A DNA stretch of 64,000 nt from Cytophagales bacterium. GTDB lineage: Bacteria > Bacteroidota > Bacteroidia > Cytophagales > Microscillaceae. Positions within the stretch are counted from its first letter, which is position 1; each line of letters starts with the position of its first letter. This document shows, in pieces, positions 1-7,551 of this stretch. The stretch is from the NCBI GenBank assembly GCA_004293905.1, contig RDZE01000039.1, positions 46,235-110,234 of the forward strand. The letters are read 5' to 3'. A model generated the notes under the pieces. The model searched no databases. It worked only from the letters and a program-made list of their open reading frames with translations, and had not been told where the DNA came from. A program made the position numbers and the translations under genes.

Positions 1-2
1 TC

Positions 3-410
3 CATTCCAAGCAAGATTTTTACGAGTTGGTGCTAACCCGGAAAGTAGAAATTTGCCTTTCAGAAGAAGTTTTGGCTGAGTATGTAGAAGTGCTGAATAG
101 AGATAAGTTCTCTAAATTTGCCAACTTCAAAACCAAAGCCGAAGTAGTGTTGAATAGGCTACGAGAAATCGCTACTTTCTATCAAACAGACCGAAAAATT
201 GAAGTTTTGACAGATACAAGTGATAACAAATTTTTGGAATTAGCAGCAGTAAGTTCGGCAGACTACTTCACAACAGGTAACACGCTTGACTTTACTATAA
301 CGGAGTTTGAATACACGAAAATATTGACACCGAGAGAATATTGGGACAATTACGCACCCCTAAATAACAACAAATTCAGCCAACATTGCATTTGTGGCAA
401 GGCGGGCTAA
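3..410 (+). CDS. PIN-domain toxin-like ribonuclease, 5' end missing
   Basis: C-terminal part of a PIN-family protein of the COG1569 toxin type; the reading frame is open to the left window edge, so the first acidic residue and the start lie outside. Visible family traits are the conserved acidic helix (EEVLAEYVEVL) and the second acidic patch with the nucleotide-binding-fold pattern TDTSDNKFLELAA followed by ADYFTTGN. PIN toxins are Mg-dependent RNases, usually neutralised by a small upstream antitoxin, which would lie outside this window. The last residues are encoded by the left arm of a palindromic attC-like repeat, and the stop codon lies in that repeat, as often seen in gene cassettes. 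The family call is fairly sure; activity and partner are inference. Confidence 0.75.
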   Translation, partial: HSKQDFYELVLTRKVEICLSEEVLAEYVEVLNRDKFSKFANFKTKAEVVLNRLREIATFYQTDRKIEVLTDTSDNKFLELAAVSSADYFTTGNTLDFTITEFEYTKILTPREYWDNYAPLNNNKFSQHCICGKAG

Positions 411-511
411 GGTGCTAAATGTGAACTTTGGTGCTTTTTATTTGGTTAGGTGCTTTGTGGGGCAATAGTGCTATCAAACCCGCCCTGCACAAATGCTTTT
501 CCGTTATGGGC
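379..511 (+). repeat. attC-like palindromic repeat R1
   Basis: Imperfect inverted repeat after the PIN gene. The left arm holds AAC (382-384), GCATTTGT (388-395) and a GGCGGG run (401-406). The right arm holds CCCGCC (479-484), ACAAATGC (489-496), six unpaired bases, then GTTATGGGC (503-511). This matches integron attC architecture: R boxes ending in AAC/GTT, an unpaired spacer, complementary L boxes and a variable terminal structure. The right R box is an exact complement of the left R box of repeat R2 (GCCCATAAC at 1026-1034), as expected if cassettes were joined by site-specific recombination. The R box differs from the textbook GTTRRRY consensus at one position, so the attC assignment is an inference from structure. 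Confidence 0.6.
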
Positions 512-532
512 AATTTTGGAAACAAATATGAT

Positions 533-1033
533 ATGAGAAACGCATTAACAATTATAAATTCATTTTCTGTTGCATACAGAATAGCGGAGTTAATAATAGA
601 AAGTTTAAAAATTTGGATTGCAATAAAACCCTTGCAATTTCTATTCAAAAAAAGGGACAAGAAAATTCGAGCAATGTTAGAGAATTGTGCAGAAAATTCT
701 GTTGGAAAAGATATTATCAAAATGCTTGACCAATATGACCTAAAACTCATTCCGTTCTACGAAGAACACGACCTGAAACACATAGTTTTGGACTATGGAA
801 TGACCTCCGAAGAAGAAATTAGAATGCAAGCCTATTTATTTGGGAATGGTAATTGCAGTTTACCATGTGTGTTATTCTTATTATCAGGTATTCTCTTGCC
901 ATCAGCGTGGGGTAAATTTTATGAAGATTATTGTAAAGGGAAAAATTCACCCAATATTTCACGCTTGAAACTTGAAAATTGTATGAACTTACCAACAACA
1001 GAATTGAAAAAGAAATATAAAAACTGCCCATAA
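533..1033 (+). CDS. Coq4-like protein with HDxxHx(11)E motif
   Basis: A 166-residue protein. The open frame extends upstream to 428, but that part lies inside repeat R1; ATG 506 overlaps the R box, so ATG 533 just outside the repeat is preferred. The centre carries HDLKH followed eleven residues later by E (residues about 84-100), the metal-binding signature of the Coq4 family, and the following segment (YLFGNGNCSLPCVLFLL) also fits that fold. In eukaryotes and some proteobacteria Coq4 acts in ubiquinone head-group modification; Bacteroidota normally use menaquinone, so the substrate here is unknown. The stop codon lies in the left R box of repeat R2. The family call rests on one motif plus overall pattern. 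Confidence 0.6.
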   Translation: MRNALTIINSFSVAYRIAELIIESLKIWIAIKPLQFLFKKRDKKIRAMLENCAENSVGKDIIKMLDQYDLKLIPFYEEHDLKHIVLDYGMTSEEEIRMQAYLFGNGNCSLPCVLFLLSGILLPSAWGKFYEDYCKGKNSPNISRLKLENCMNLPTTELKKKYKNCP

Positions 1034-1126
1034 CATTGCATTTGTAGCAAGGCGGGGCTAAGGTGCTAAATATGAACTTTGTGCCATTTAATCCTGCCCT
1101 TCCCCAACATTTTTCCGTTGTGTTCT
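1026..1126 (+). repeat. attC-like palindromic repeat R2
   Basis: Second copy of the cassette-end repeat. The left arm is GCCCATAAC (1026-1034), GCATTTGT (1038-1045) and a GGCGGGG run; the central block GCTAAGGTGCTAAAT is almost identical to that of R1. The right arm is CCTGCCCTTCCCC, then AACATTTTTCC and GTTGTG (1117-1122), which pairs with CATAAC with one G-U type mismatch. The repeat starts inside the stop codon of the Coq4-like gene and ends 33 nt before the next start codon. Presence after two unrelated genes, with variation concentrated in the loop, is the pattern of integron cassette recombination sites. Confidence 0.6.
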
Positions 1127-1158
1127 ATTTTATTTAGCATTTTTAAAAGCAAATTACA

Positions 1159-2055
1159 ATGAAAAAAATATTTTGCCTACTTATAATCTTCATCAACTTT
1201 ATTGGTTTTACCAATGCACAAGATAACAACAGTATCGCTAATATAAATTCCATTTTTGACAAAATGGAACTTCAAGGTGTAGATACTAAAAAACCTTTAC
1301 TATTTGGTTACTTTTTTTATGACACAGATAAATCAAAACTCGAACAACTCAAAAATGAGTTGCTTAAAGACGGTTATAAATTAGTCAGGCTTGAAAATAC
1401 CGAAAAAAACATGTTTATTCTTCACGTAGAAAAAGTAGAAATACATACAAGAACCTCGCTATTGGAAAGAGGAAATGAACTCAATAAATTGGCTAAGAAA
1501 TTTCAGGTAGCAACTTATGACGGTTGGGACGTTGGGAATGTAGACCCAACAAAACCTTTAGTTTCTATGGATAGTTTTGACAAAAACTTGGACAGTAAAT
1601 CAGATATTGAACTTTATAAAATTGCAAACGACTTCTATGACAGTGAAACAAATGATAAAGCTATTTTAGCATTTCAAAAATGTATCGACCGCAACTATAA
1701 ATTAGACACCTGCTACTACAAACAAGGCGTTAGTTATATCGGTTTAGGGCAGACGAAAACAGGAATTGAAAAGTTAGAACAAGCTTTAAAAGTCAATCCA
1801 AAATATTTCAAGGCTTGTTTCAACATTGGTGCGATTTGCTATGACAATCAAGAATATCAAAAATCAATTGACTATTACCAAAGGGCTGCTAAACTTGAAC
1901 CAAAAGACGACAGAGTTTATTATGGTATTGCTGCCTCACAGTTTGTTTTAGGGCTACTCAAAGACGCAGAAGTTAATTGCCAAACAGCCTTGAAATTCAA
2001 TCCAAACAACAATAATGCAAAGATGCTTTTGGAGAGCATACAACGGAAAAAATAA
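1159..2055 (+). CDS. Exported RraB-like/TPR fusion protein
   Basis: 298 residues. An N-terminal signal peptide of about 20 residues ends at a TNA-Q type cleavage site. Residues about 45-135 resemble the RraB fold, with the FGYFFYDTD opening and the ATYDGWDVGN segment typical of that family's end. Residues about 145-295 contain at least four TPR units (for example YKIANDFYDSETNDKAILAFQKC). RraB proper is a cytoplasmic inhibitor of RNase E; an exported RraB-like domain joined to TPRs more likely serves in protein-protein contact. The gene sits between attC-like repeats R2 and R3 and has its own start 33 nt after R2. The function is not known; the domain calls are moderately sure. Confidence 0.7.
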   Translation: MKKIFCLLIIFINFIGFTNAQDNNSIANINSIFDKMELQGVDTKKPLLFGYFFYDTDKSKLEQLKNELLKDGYKLVRLENTEKNMFILHVEKVEIHTRTSLLERGNELNKLAKKFQVATYDGWDVGNVDPTKPLVSMDSFDKNLDSKSDIELYKIANDFYDSETNDKAILAFQKCIDRNYKLDTCYYKQGVSYIGLGQTKTGIEKLEQALKVNPKYFKACFNIGAICYDNQEYQKSIDYYQRAAKLEPKDDRVYYGIAASQFVLGLLKDAEVNCQTALKFNPNNNNAKMLLESIQRKK

Positions 2056-2079
2056 CAGGCAGATGCAAATAAAAATAAC

Positions 2080-2198
2080 TTATAACATATTTTTTGTATC
2101 GGGCGAGCTAAGGCACTGAAAATGAACTTATTTAGGAAGTAATAGTGCTGCTAAATCCCACCTTCGCCAAGCCGAAAACATTACTAATTATTATAAAA
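2080..2198 (+). repeat. Degenerate attC-like repeat R3
   Basis: A weaker third copy after the RraB-TPR gene. Left end TTATAACAT, then TTTTTTGTATCGGGCGAGC; the central block GCTAAGGCACTGAAAATGAA aligns with the central block of R1 and R2. The right half (CACCTTCGCC, AAAACATTA, TTATTATAAAAC) is only partly complementary and has no clean GTT box. It reads as a decayed member of the same repeat family. Confidence 0.45.
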
Positions 2199-2208
2199 CA
2201 ACAACGCA

Positions 2209-2374
2209 ATGACAAATCAACCTGACTTTGACATAAAATCTATAGAACAAATTTCAAAAGAATTTATCAACAGAAATATTTTGACTTTTGTAACTTGGCT
2301 CGAAAAAAACAAACAAATACATTGATCACTTGACAATATTTGGAAAATTAGAAAACAATGTATTCAAGATTTAG
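2209..2374 (+). pseudogene. Remnant of a fourth cassette gene
   Basis: Just after repeat R3 an ATG (2209) opens a 38-codon frame ending at TGA 2323-2325. Switching to the next frame at about 2318 continues without a stop to TAG 2372-2374, giving a plausible continuous peptide of about 55 residues. This looks like a frameshifted, truncated gene in the position where the next cassette gene is expected. No family is recognised. The rest of the gap to 2541 is AT-rich with no convincing gene. Confidence is low because the frame is short. Confidence 0.3.
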
Positions 2375-2541
2375 CAAACAATTAGAACGAACAACCAATA
2401 ATAACATTTTTTTTGCAAAAGCGTGGCTTTCATGCTTCTATGGTAATTTGTGATAAGTTTAAAATTTGTTTTTAGGATAAATACACTAAATTTTAGACCT
2501 TATTCAATGGTACTCATTTTGGGGAGTAACATACAAAACTA

Positions 2542-3645
2542 CTACCTTCCAAATCCTATTTTTCCATTTACATTGTTTTTATCAGAAAAATCGGTATCGG
2601 TTTGGTTATAAATATCTGCCAAACTCATAGGTTCGTTGATGAGGGTCTGGAAACCTAATTGTTGTGAGAGTGTACGCGCTTTTTCGGTTGCCAATGCCTT
2701 AAACTCATAAGTAGCAATGAGGCGACCTTTGCGGAGTAGGGCTCGGTCTATGTTGTTAATATGTGTATTGAAGGTACAAATGATTTGAATATTCAAACAA
2801 TCAGAGAGCAAGCCATCAGAAAGATTCAGCAAGTTCGAAACCGATATATTTCTGCCTGCTTCGCGTGCTTCTACAATTTCTTCGGCATCTTCAATGATGA
2901 GTACTGAATTAGGGTTAGAAATGAGCAAGGGCAAAAAATCGGGGGAAGCTATTTTGTAGGCATACTCTGGCGGAATATAAATCATGCGCTTATTGATGAG
3001 CGAAGTGAGGTATCTGATATAGCTTGTTTTGCCTGTACCGGGGTTGCCATAGAGCAATACAAGCCCCTTATCGTCAGAAGTATTCAAACGTTTTACGATG
3101 AGTTCGTGCACATCAGCAAAGTCGTCATTATAATTTTCTTTTATATTGATGTGGCTTTTTTTGACCTCAAAATCTTTAAGGCAAAGCGTTTTTTGGCTTT
3201 CATAAAGCAAAAATATCTTACTTTCGGCTTTAGGTTCTTCTATGCCTTTTTTGATACAACTGATGATTGCCAGTATTTGTTCCTGCGCAATTCGGTCGCT
3301 GTGCAATATTTTCAATTCGCCATCATCTTCATCTAAATAGAGTAAAAAATCGGTTTCGAGTTGCACGAAAAAACCAGAAAGTTTTAATTTATCTTCTTTC
3401 TTGTCGTATCGTTGGTAAAGGCAGGAATTTTCTTTGCTGATGTTTTTATATTCTTCTTGAAGCAGTTTATAAAGCCTTTCAGCATCAAAATAGCCATAAA
3501 AAACAGTTACATGAGGGAGGTCATCATTGATTGCTAAAAAATATTGCGCATATTCTACCTTACTTTGGTAATCGAGAATGTCTTCGTACTGAAAGTTAAG
3601 TTGATAGTTTTCCTTGCCATTTTTTTGCGTAATAAAGTTTTTCAT
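2542..3645 (-). CDS. AAA-family ATPase
   Basis: 367 residues. The N-terminal half (about 1-170) is a domain I do not recognise; residues about 190-330 form an AAA ATPase core with Walker A GNPGTGKTS, Walker B SVLIIEDAEE and an arginine-finger region (NNIDRALLRKGR). Proteins of this layout are common in Bacteroidota and annotated only as AAA ATPase. The gene is monocistronic as far as visible, with a -7 element at 3694-3701 about 50 nt upstream of the ATG. The gene end abuts the accessory cassette block, so it marks the return to ordinary chromosome. The biochemical class is certain, the role unknown. Confidence 0.85.
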   Translation of the reverse strand: MKNFITQKNGKENYQLNFQYEDILDYQSKVEYAQYFLAINDDLPHVTVFYGYFDAERLYKLLQEEYKNISKENSCLYQRYDKKEDKLKLSGFFVQLETDFLLYLDEDDGELKILHSDRIAQEQILAIISCIKKGIEEPKAESKIFLLYESQKTLCLKDFEVKKSHINIKENYNDDFADVHELIVKRLNTSDDKGLVLLYGNPGTGKTSYIRYLTSLINKRMIYIPPEYAYKIASPDFLPLLISNPNSVLIIEDAEEIVEAREAGRNISVSNLLNLSDGLLSDCLNIQIICTFNTHINNIDRALLRKGRLIATYEFKALATEKARTLSQQLGFQTLINEPMSLADIYNQTDTDFSDKNNVNGKIGFGR

Positions 3646-3693
3646 GTATGCTCGTTTATAGATGATGATTGTGTTATTTTTGAAAAAATCCTA

Positions 3694-3701
3694 CAAAGTT
3701 A
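3694..3701 (-). promoter_or_regulatory. -7 element of the AAA ATPase gene
   Basis: TAACTTTG on the minus strand matches the Bacteroidota TAnnTTTG -7 consensus and lies about 50 nt upstream of the start at 3645. No convincing -33 TTTG is seen. Confidence 0.5.
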
Positions 3702-3965
3702 AGATTTTTTTTTGATATTTTTCTTCAATGCCTTTTTTATTGTTTTTTTGCTGGCTTCCCAAATCCATTCATTTTGGGGCATAAGGCAGGCTACAGGAGC
3801 AAGGGCGCATTTTTTGGTGCAGTGTGTATGAATAATTTGGTGGGTGTGTTCTTCTTTTTTCTTGCGCAAATAGTGTTTGGCAGTGAGATGGTTCTTTTTA
3901 TTACCCTCTCTGCATTTGCTACCACTACACAAAAACAAAACAGCAACAGGTTCTTTCTTGGACAT
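3699..3965 (-). CDS. Small thioredoxin-like [2Fe-2S] ferredoxin protein
   Basis: 88 residues from ATG 3965. The frame also contains an ATG at 4019, but a TAATTTTG -7 element (3993-4000) lies between the two, favouring the downstream start. Four cysteines occur as LCSGSKC near the N-terminus and CTKKCALAPVACL further on, the pattern of thioredoxin-fold [2Fe-2S] ferredoxin-like proteins (the NuoE-like superfamily). Basic C-terminal tail (KKTIKKALKKNIKKK). It probably carries an iron-sulfur cluster or a related redox role; no redox partner is adjacent. It is followed closely by the promoter region of the downstream minus-strand ATPase gene. Confidence 0.65.
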   Translation of the reverse strand: MSKKEPVAVLFLCSGSKCREGNKKNHLTAKHYLRKKKEEHTHQIIHTHCTKKCALAPVACLMPQNEWIWEASKKTIKKALKKNIKKKS

Positions 3966-3992
3966 ATTTGGGTGAGGTCGGAAATTATTTCC

Positions 3993-4000
3993 CAAAATTA
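3993..4000 (-). promoter_or_regulatory. -7 element of the ferredoxin-like gene
   Basis: TAATTTTG on the minus strand, 28 nt upstream of ATG 3965. It supports the shorter start because it lies inside the longer open frame. Confidence 0.5.
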
Positions 4001-4062
4001 CGCATAAATTTACAGTCATGAAATAGTTGGTAAATAATAATTTTATAATTTTTTATCTGAAA

Positions 4063-4082
4063 ATTTTGTATTTATACAAAAT
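4063..4082. promoter_or_regulatory. Perfect inverted repeat, operator candidate
   Basis: ATTTTGTAT (4063-4071) and ATACAAAAT (4074-4082) are exact complements around two bases. The left arm contains a TTTTG that could serve as a -33 box, about 18 nt before a TAATTTAG that is one base away from the -7 consensus. The site lies 56 nt upstream of the small gene at 4138 and could be an operator overlapping its promoter. Confidence 0.4.
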
Positions 4083-4137
4083 GCTTATAATTTAGGGCTT
4101 CATTTAACAACTTTAAAATTATAAACATTAAAAAACT

Positions 4138-4464
4138 ATGGCAGAAATTCAAGTGAGCGGACGCATGCTCGTAAAAACGCTAAAAGCACAATTCAAAGAA
4201 GCCTTCGGAGCTACTCTTCGCGTGTATGTAGGTTTGCACAAAGGCGCACAATTTGCTGATGATGAAGCAACTTTAGCCTCTATTCGTGATGAAGAAGAAG
4301 CCGATACAAAAGCAGACGATATCGTGATTGCAGGGCAAATGAAAGTAGGTAATTTTGAAGAAAAATTTGCCGACATCTATGGTATCAAAGTACAAGTAGC
4401 TTCGCCTGATAACAGCAAATTAGTAGACAACGACATCACACTCAGCGCAGCAGGCAAACTATAA
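4138..4464 (+). CDS. Conserved small acidic protein of unknown function
   Basis: 108 residues, soluble, acidic, no signal peptide or cysteine. Sequence features are an N-terminal alpha/beta segment (RMLVKTLKAQFKEAFGATLRVYVG), an acidic loop (DEEEADTKADD) and a second half (GNFEEKFADIYGIKVQVASP) that resembles the first (LVKTLKAQFKEAFGATLRVYVG), suggesting an internal duplication of a small alpha-beta unit. Codon use is even and regular, as in a well-expressed gene. It is followed by a strong terminator and then a MoxR ATPase gene. I do not recognise the family. Confidence 0.75.
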   Translation: MAEIQVSGRMLVKTLKAQFKEAFGATLRVYVGLHKGAQFADDEATLASIRDEEEADTKADDIVIAGQMKVGNFEEKFADIYGIKVQVASPDNSKLVDNDITLSAAGKL

Positions 4465-4498
4465 AAGTTTGATTGTTTCTAAAATTATCATTTTTTTT

Positions 4499-4530
4499 CG
4501 CAGAATTATAAACAAATTCTGCGATTTTTT
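4499..4530 (+). terminator. Rho-independent terminator after the small acidic gene
   Basis: CGCAGAATT (4499-4507) pairs exactly with AATTCTGCG (4515-4523) around a 7-nt loop and is followed by ATTTTTTCTTT. Confidence 0.85.
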
Positions 4531-4572
4531 CTTTATCACTATACTATCCAAAATTTTAAAAAATCGGTGTTT

Positions 4573-5415
4573 ATGACGCAAAATTTCCAAAGTACAGATA
4601 CTTATATCGCAAGCCAAGAACTCAGCGTAGCCGTCAATGCCTCCATAGCCCTACAACGCCCCTTACTCATCAAAGGCGAACCGGGTACAGGAAAAACAAT
4701 GCTTGCTTACGAAATAGCCAAATCGCTCAATAAATCTTTACTCACTTGGCACGTAAAATCTACCACAAGTGCCCAACAAGGCTTGTATGAATACGATGCC
4801 GTTTCACGCCTCCGCGACTCACAATTAGGCGATATACGCATCAGCGATATAGCGAACTACATCAAAAAAGGCAAACTTTGGGAAGCCTTCGAAAGCCCCG
4901 AACAAGTAGTACTGTTGATAGATGAAATAGACAAAGCGGATATAGAATTCCCTAACGACTTGTTATTAGAATTGGATAAAATGGAGTTTTATGTATACGA
5001 AACCCAAAAAACCATCAAAGCCATACACCGCCCCATCATCATCATCACCTCGAACAACGAAAAAGAACTTCCCGATGCCTTCCTAAGACGTTGCTTTTTC
5101 CACTACATCACCTTCCCCGACCCCGCCACCATGCAAGACATCGTAAAGGTGCACTTCCCTACCTTAGAAGAGGATATGATAGACCACGCACTAAAAGTGT
5201 TTTACAATCTCCGCGATGTAAAAGGCTTGAAGAAAAAACCCTCTACGAGCGAATTAGTAGACTGGATAAAGCTACTCCAAGTAGGTAAAATGAACTTCGC
5301 AGACCTCGAAAAAATAGACCTACTCAGCAATCAACCCCCTTATGTAGGTTCATTGCTTAAAAACGAACAAGACTACACCATATTGGAGCGCATGAGGCGT
5401 TTTGGAAGATATTAA
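4573..5415 (+). CDS. MoxR-family AAA+ ATPase
   Basis: 280 residues from ATG 4573 (a GTG two codons upstream is less likely). Walker A GEPGTGKTM (about residues 35-43), Walker B VVLLIDEIDKA, sensor 1 IIITSNNEKELPDAFLRRC with the arginine finger. MoxR ATPases act as chaperones that insert cofactors or metals or remodel partner proteins, usually together with a von Willebrand A-domain partner encoded next door. No such partner is present here, so the gene is an orphan of the MoxR class. It stands between a terminator and the phosphate transporter gene. Confidence 0.88.
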   Translation: MTQNFQSTDTYIASQELSVAVNASIALQRPLLIKGEPGTGKTMLAYEIAKSLNKSLLTWHVKSTTSAQQGLYEYDAVSRLRDSQLGDIRISDIANYIKKGKLWEAFESPEQVVLLIDEIDKADIEFPNDLLLELDKMEFYVYETQKTIKAIHRPIIIITSNNEKELPDAFLRRCFFHYITFPDPATMQDIVKVHFPTLEEDMIDHALKVFYNLRDVKGLKKKPSTSELVDWIKLLQVGKMNFADLEKIDLLSNQPPYVGSLLKNEQDYTILERMRRFGRY

Positions 5416-5458
5416 AATACTAATTTGTTTTTAATACAAATCAAAAGTTTTATTTGCG

Positions 5459-5483
5459 AATACTATAGTTTTTTCATAGTATT
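5459..5483. other. Short inverted repeat upstream of the phosphate transporter
   Basis: AATACTAT (5459-5466) and ATAGTATT (5476-5483) are complementary around a 9-nt T-rich loop, about 47 nt before the transporter start. It could be the end of the ATPase transcript or an operator; the sequence alone does not decide. Confidence 0.35.
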
Positions 5484-5529
5484 GTACCAAAATTAAGCCT
5501 ATATACTCAAATAGGTGTTTAACAATATT

Positions 5530-6930
5530 ATGCTCGGATTAGAGATTTACTTTTTTGCCATTTTAATCTTCTGTATTGTAGCCGCAGCCGCATTCGAATT
5601 CATCAACGGATTTCATGACACTGCCAATGCCGTTGCCACCGTAATTTATACTAATTCTCTACGCCCCTATACGGCTGTCATATTGTCGGGTACACTCAAT
5701 TTTATTGGAGTATTTGTAGGAGGTATTGGTGTCGCAATGGGCATTATCAATTTACTTCCTATGGAAGCACTTCTTGACAATAACCTCATGATGAGTTCAG
5801 CAGTGATACTTTCCATACTCCTTTCAGCCATCATCTGGAATTTAGGAACATGGTACTATGGTATTCCTTGCTCCAGTTCGCATACACTGATAGGTTCTAT
5901 TTTGGGTATGGGCATGGCTTATTCTTTGTATGCTTCGGGCAATATAGCCAATGTGCCTTGGGATAAAGCAGGCGAAATAGGTATTTCCTTACTCATTTCT
6001 CCTCTGTTTGGCTTCCTAATGGCGGCTCTATTGATGATGCTTATTCGTAATCTGATTCGCAGTCCGCACCTTTTTGAGCAGCCTCCTGCTAATACACCTC
6101 CCCCTTGGTGGATACGTACTATATTGATTCTTACTTGTTCGGGCGTGAGTTTCTCACATGGCTCCAACGATGGTCAGAAAGGGGTTGGTTTGGTGATGCT
6201 TATTTTGATTAGCTTTTTGCCTACTTATTATGCCTTAGACAGTTCGCAAAGCCCTAAGGAACTTCATACAACCTTGCAAAACGTTACTGTCATTACCCAA
6301 CATATACGCCCAGAGTCTTTAGGTACAGAAGAAAAAGCGACTTGGGCAAAAGCCAAAACACACCTCAACGAACTGCGTGTGATTATGGAGAACAGCGCAA
6401 AAAACAATTATACAATTGCTGATGACCAAAAAATTTGGGTACGCAAAAATATCAGTTATATTTATAAAAATCTTACCAAACTCAATAAATCGGCTATCGG
6501 ATTGAGCGAAGCCGAAAGAAAACAACTCGGACAAGAACTAAAATCAATGGAGAAACACATTGCCTACGCACCTTTTTTTGTGTTTTTGCTCATCTCTATT
6601 TCTTTAGGTTTGGGTACTATGGTAGGCTGGAAAAGAATAGTAGTTACTATTGGCGAAAAAATAGGGAAAGAACACCTTACCTATGCGCAAGGAGCAAGTT
6701 CTGAATTGGTGGCGGCAAGTACTATTGGGGTTTCTACCTTTTTGGCATTGCCTGTGAGTACTACGCACGTGCTTTCATCGGGTATCGCGGGTAGTATGGT
6801 AGCAAACAAAGGTTTGAGTAATTTACAAGGCGGCACTATCAAAAATATTGCGATTGCTTGGTTGCTTACTTTGCCTGTTTGTATTTTTTTATCGTTTAGT
6901 ATTTTTTACCTGCTCACTCTTTTCATATAA
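5530..6930 (+). CDS. pit: PiT-family inorganic phosphate transporter
   Basis: 466 residues from ATG 5530 (a GTG at 5515 is the longer alternative). Two inverted homologous halves carry the PiT signature: FEFINGFHDTANAVATVIYT near the N-terminus, and GVSFSHGSNDGQKGVGLVML in the middle. About ten hydrophobic segments, plus a long hydrophilic loop (residues about 240-345) that separates the last membrane segments; the second half again shows the signature region ASSELVAASTIGVSTFLALPVSTTHVLSS. The protein mediates cation-coupled uptake of inorganic phosphate at the inner membrane. No PhoU-like gene lies next to it. A bidirectional terminator follows. Confidence 0.92.
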   Translation: MLGLEIYFFAILIFCIVAAAAFEFINGFHDTANAVATVIYTNSLRPYTAVILSGTLNFIGVFVGGIGVAMGIINLLPMEALLDNNLMMSSAVILSILLSAIIWNLGTWYYGIPCSSSHTLIGSILGMGMAYSLYASGNIANVPWDKAGEIGISLLISPLFGFLMAALLMMLIRNLIRSPHLFEQPPANTPPPWWIRTILILTCSGVSFSHGSNDGQKGVGLVMLILISFLPTYYALDSSQSPKELHTTLQNVTVITQHIRPESLGTEEKATWAKAKTHLNELRVIMENSAKNNYTIADDQKIWVRKNISYIYKNLTKLNKSAIGLSEAERKQLGQELKSMEKHIAYAPFFVFLLISISLGLGTMVGWKRIVVTIGEKIGKEHLTYAQGASSELVAASTIGVSTFLALPVSTTHVLSSGIAGSMVANKGLSNLQGGTIKNIAIAWLLTLPVCIFLSFSIFYLLTLFI

Positions 6931-6948
6931 AAAAATTACTCTCTATAA

Positions 6949-6987
6949 AAAAAGGTTGTTTGTATGATGAGTACAAACAACCTTTTT
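6949..6987. terminator. Bidirectional terminator between pit and the DUF1573 gene
   Basis: AAAAAGGTTGTTTGTA (6949-6964) pairs perfectly with TACAAACAACCTTTTT (6972-6987), 16 bp with a 7-nt loop. T-runs on both sides suit two convergent genes. Confidence 0.9.
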
Positions 6988-7006
6988 GTTTTATTTGAAA
7001 GTTACT

Positions 7007-7432
7007 TTATTTTGCAGCAACTACTTCCCCTTTGATAGTAAGCGTTATAGTGCCTTCGGGTACATTGGCTGTTACAGTTACTGTTTTATTAAAAGCACCA
7101 ACGGCAGCAGCATTGTAAGTAGCAGTTACACGTCCTTTTCCATTGAAAGGTACAGGCTCACGTGTATAATCGGCTACTGTACAACCACAAGAACCAGTAG
7201 CACTTGAAATGATAAGAGGAGAATTACCTACATTGGTAAATTCAAAAGTAGCTGTTTTTGGTGAGTTTTGAGTGATAGTACCAAAATCTACTACTGTAGT
7301 TGTCCATTTGAATGTAGGGCTTAGTGCCAATTTTGCGGCTTTTAGCAATGTTGTAGCTTGCGAGTTTTGGGGTGTTAGCATAAAGGATATTGCTGCTAAT
7401 AACAAAACTCCCCAGAGTGTTCTTTTTCTCAT
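7007..7432 (-). CDS. Exported DUF1573 protein
   Basis: 141 residues. A signal peptide (MRKRTLWGVLLLAAISFMLTP) precedes an immunoglobulin-like DUF1573 domain with the family's hallmark segment KTATFEFTNVGNSPLIISSATGSCGCTVADY, including the CGC pair, and the PFNGKGRVTATYN strand. Such proteins are abundant in Bacteroidota envelopes; the CGC motif suggests metal or thiol chemistry, but no function is established. It is encoded alone between a terminator and the deoxyhypusine-synthase-like gene. Confidence 0.88.
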   Translation of the reverse strand: MRKRTLWGVLLLAAISFMLTPQNSQATTLLKAAKLALSPTFKWTTTVVDFGTITQNSPKTATFEFTNVGNSPLIISSATGSCGCTVADYTREPVPFNGKGRVTATYNAAAVGAFNKTVTVTANVPEGTITLTIKGEVVAAK

Positions 7433-7551
7433 ATTTTTGAAGGAATTAAAAATTTGGATATTTTAAGTGCTTGTTTGCTCTTCTTTACAACGAAAAAATA
7501 GGGTAGAAAAGTTTTATTTTTGGAGTCATTTCTACCCTATGTATGTATTAT

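Noticed and set aside
428..532. Upstream start for the Coq4-like gene
   Set aside because: That stretch is the right half of the attC-like repeat R1, and its translation is not conserved protein-like.
415..750. Minus-strand open frame opposite the Coq4-like gene
   Set aside because: No motif and it runs through the palindromic repeat; it is a shadow of the plus-strand gene.
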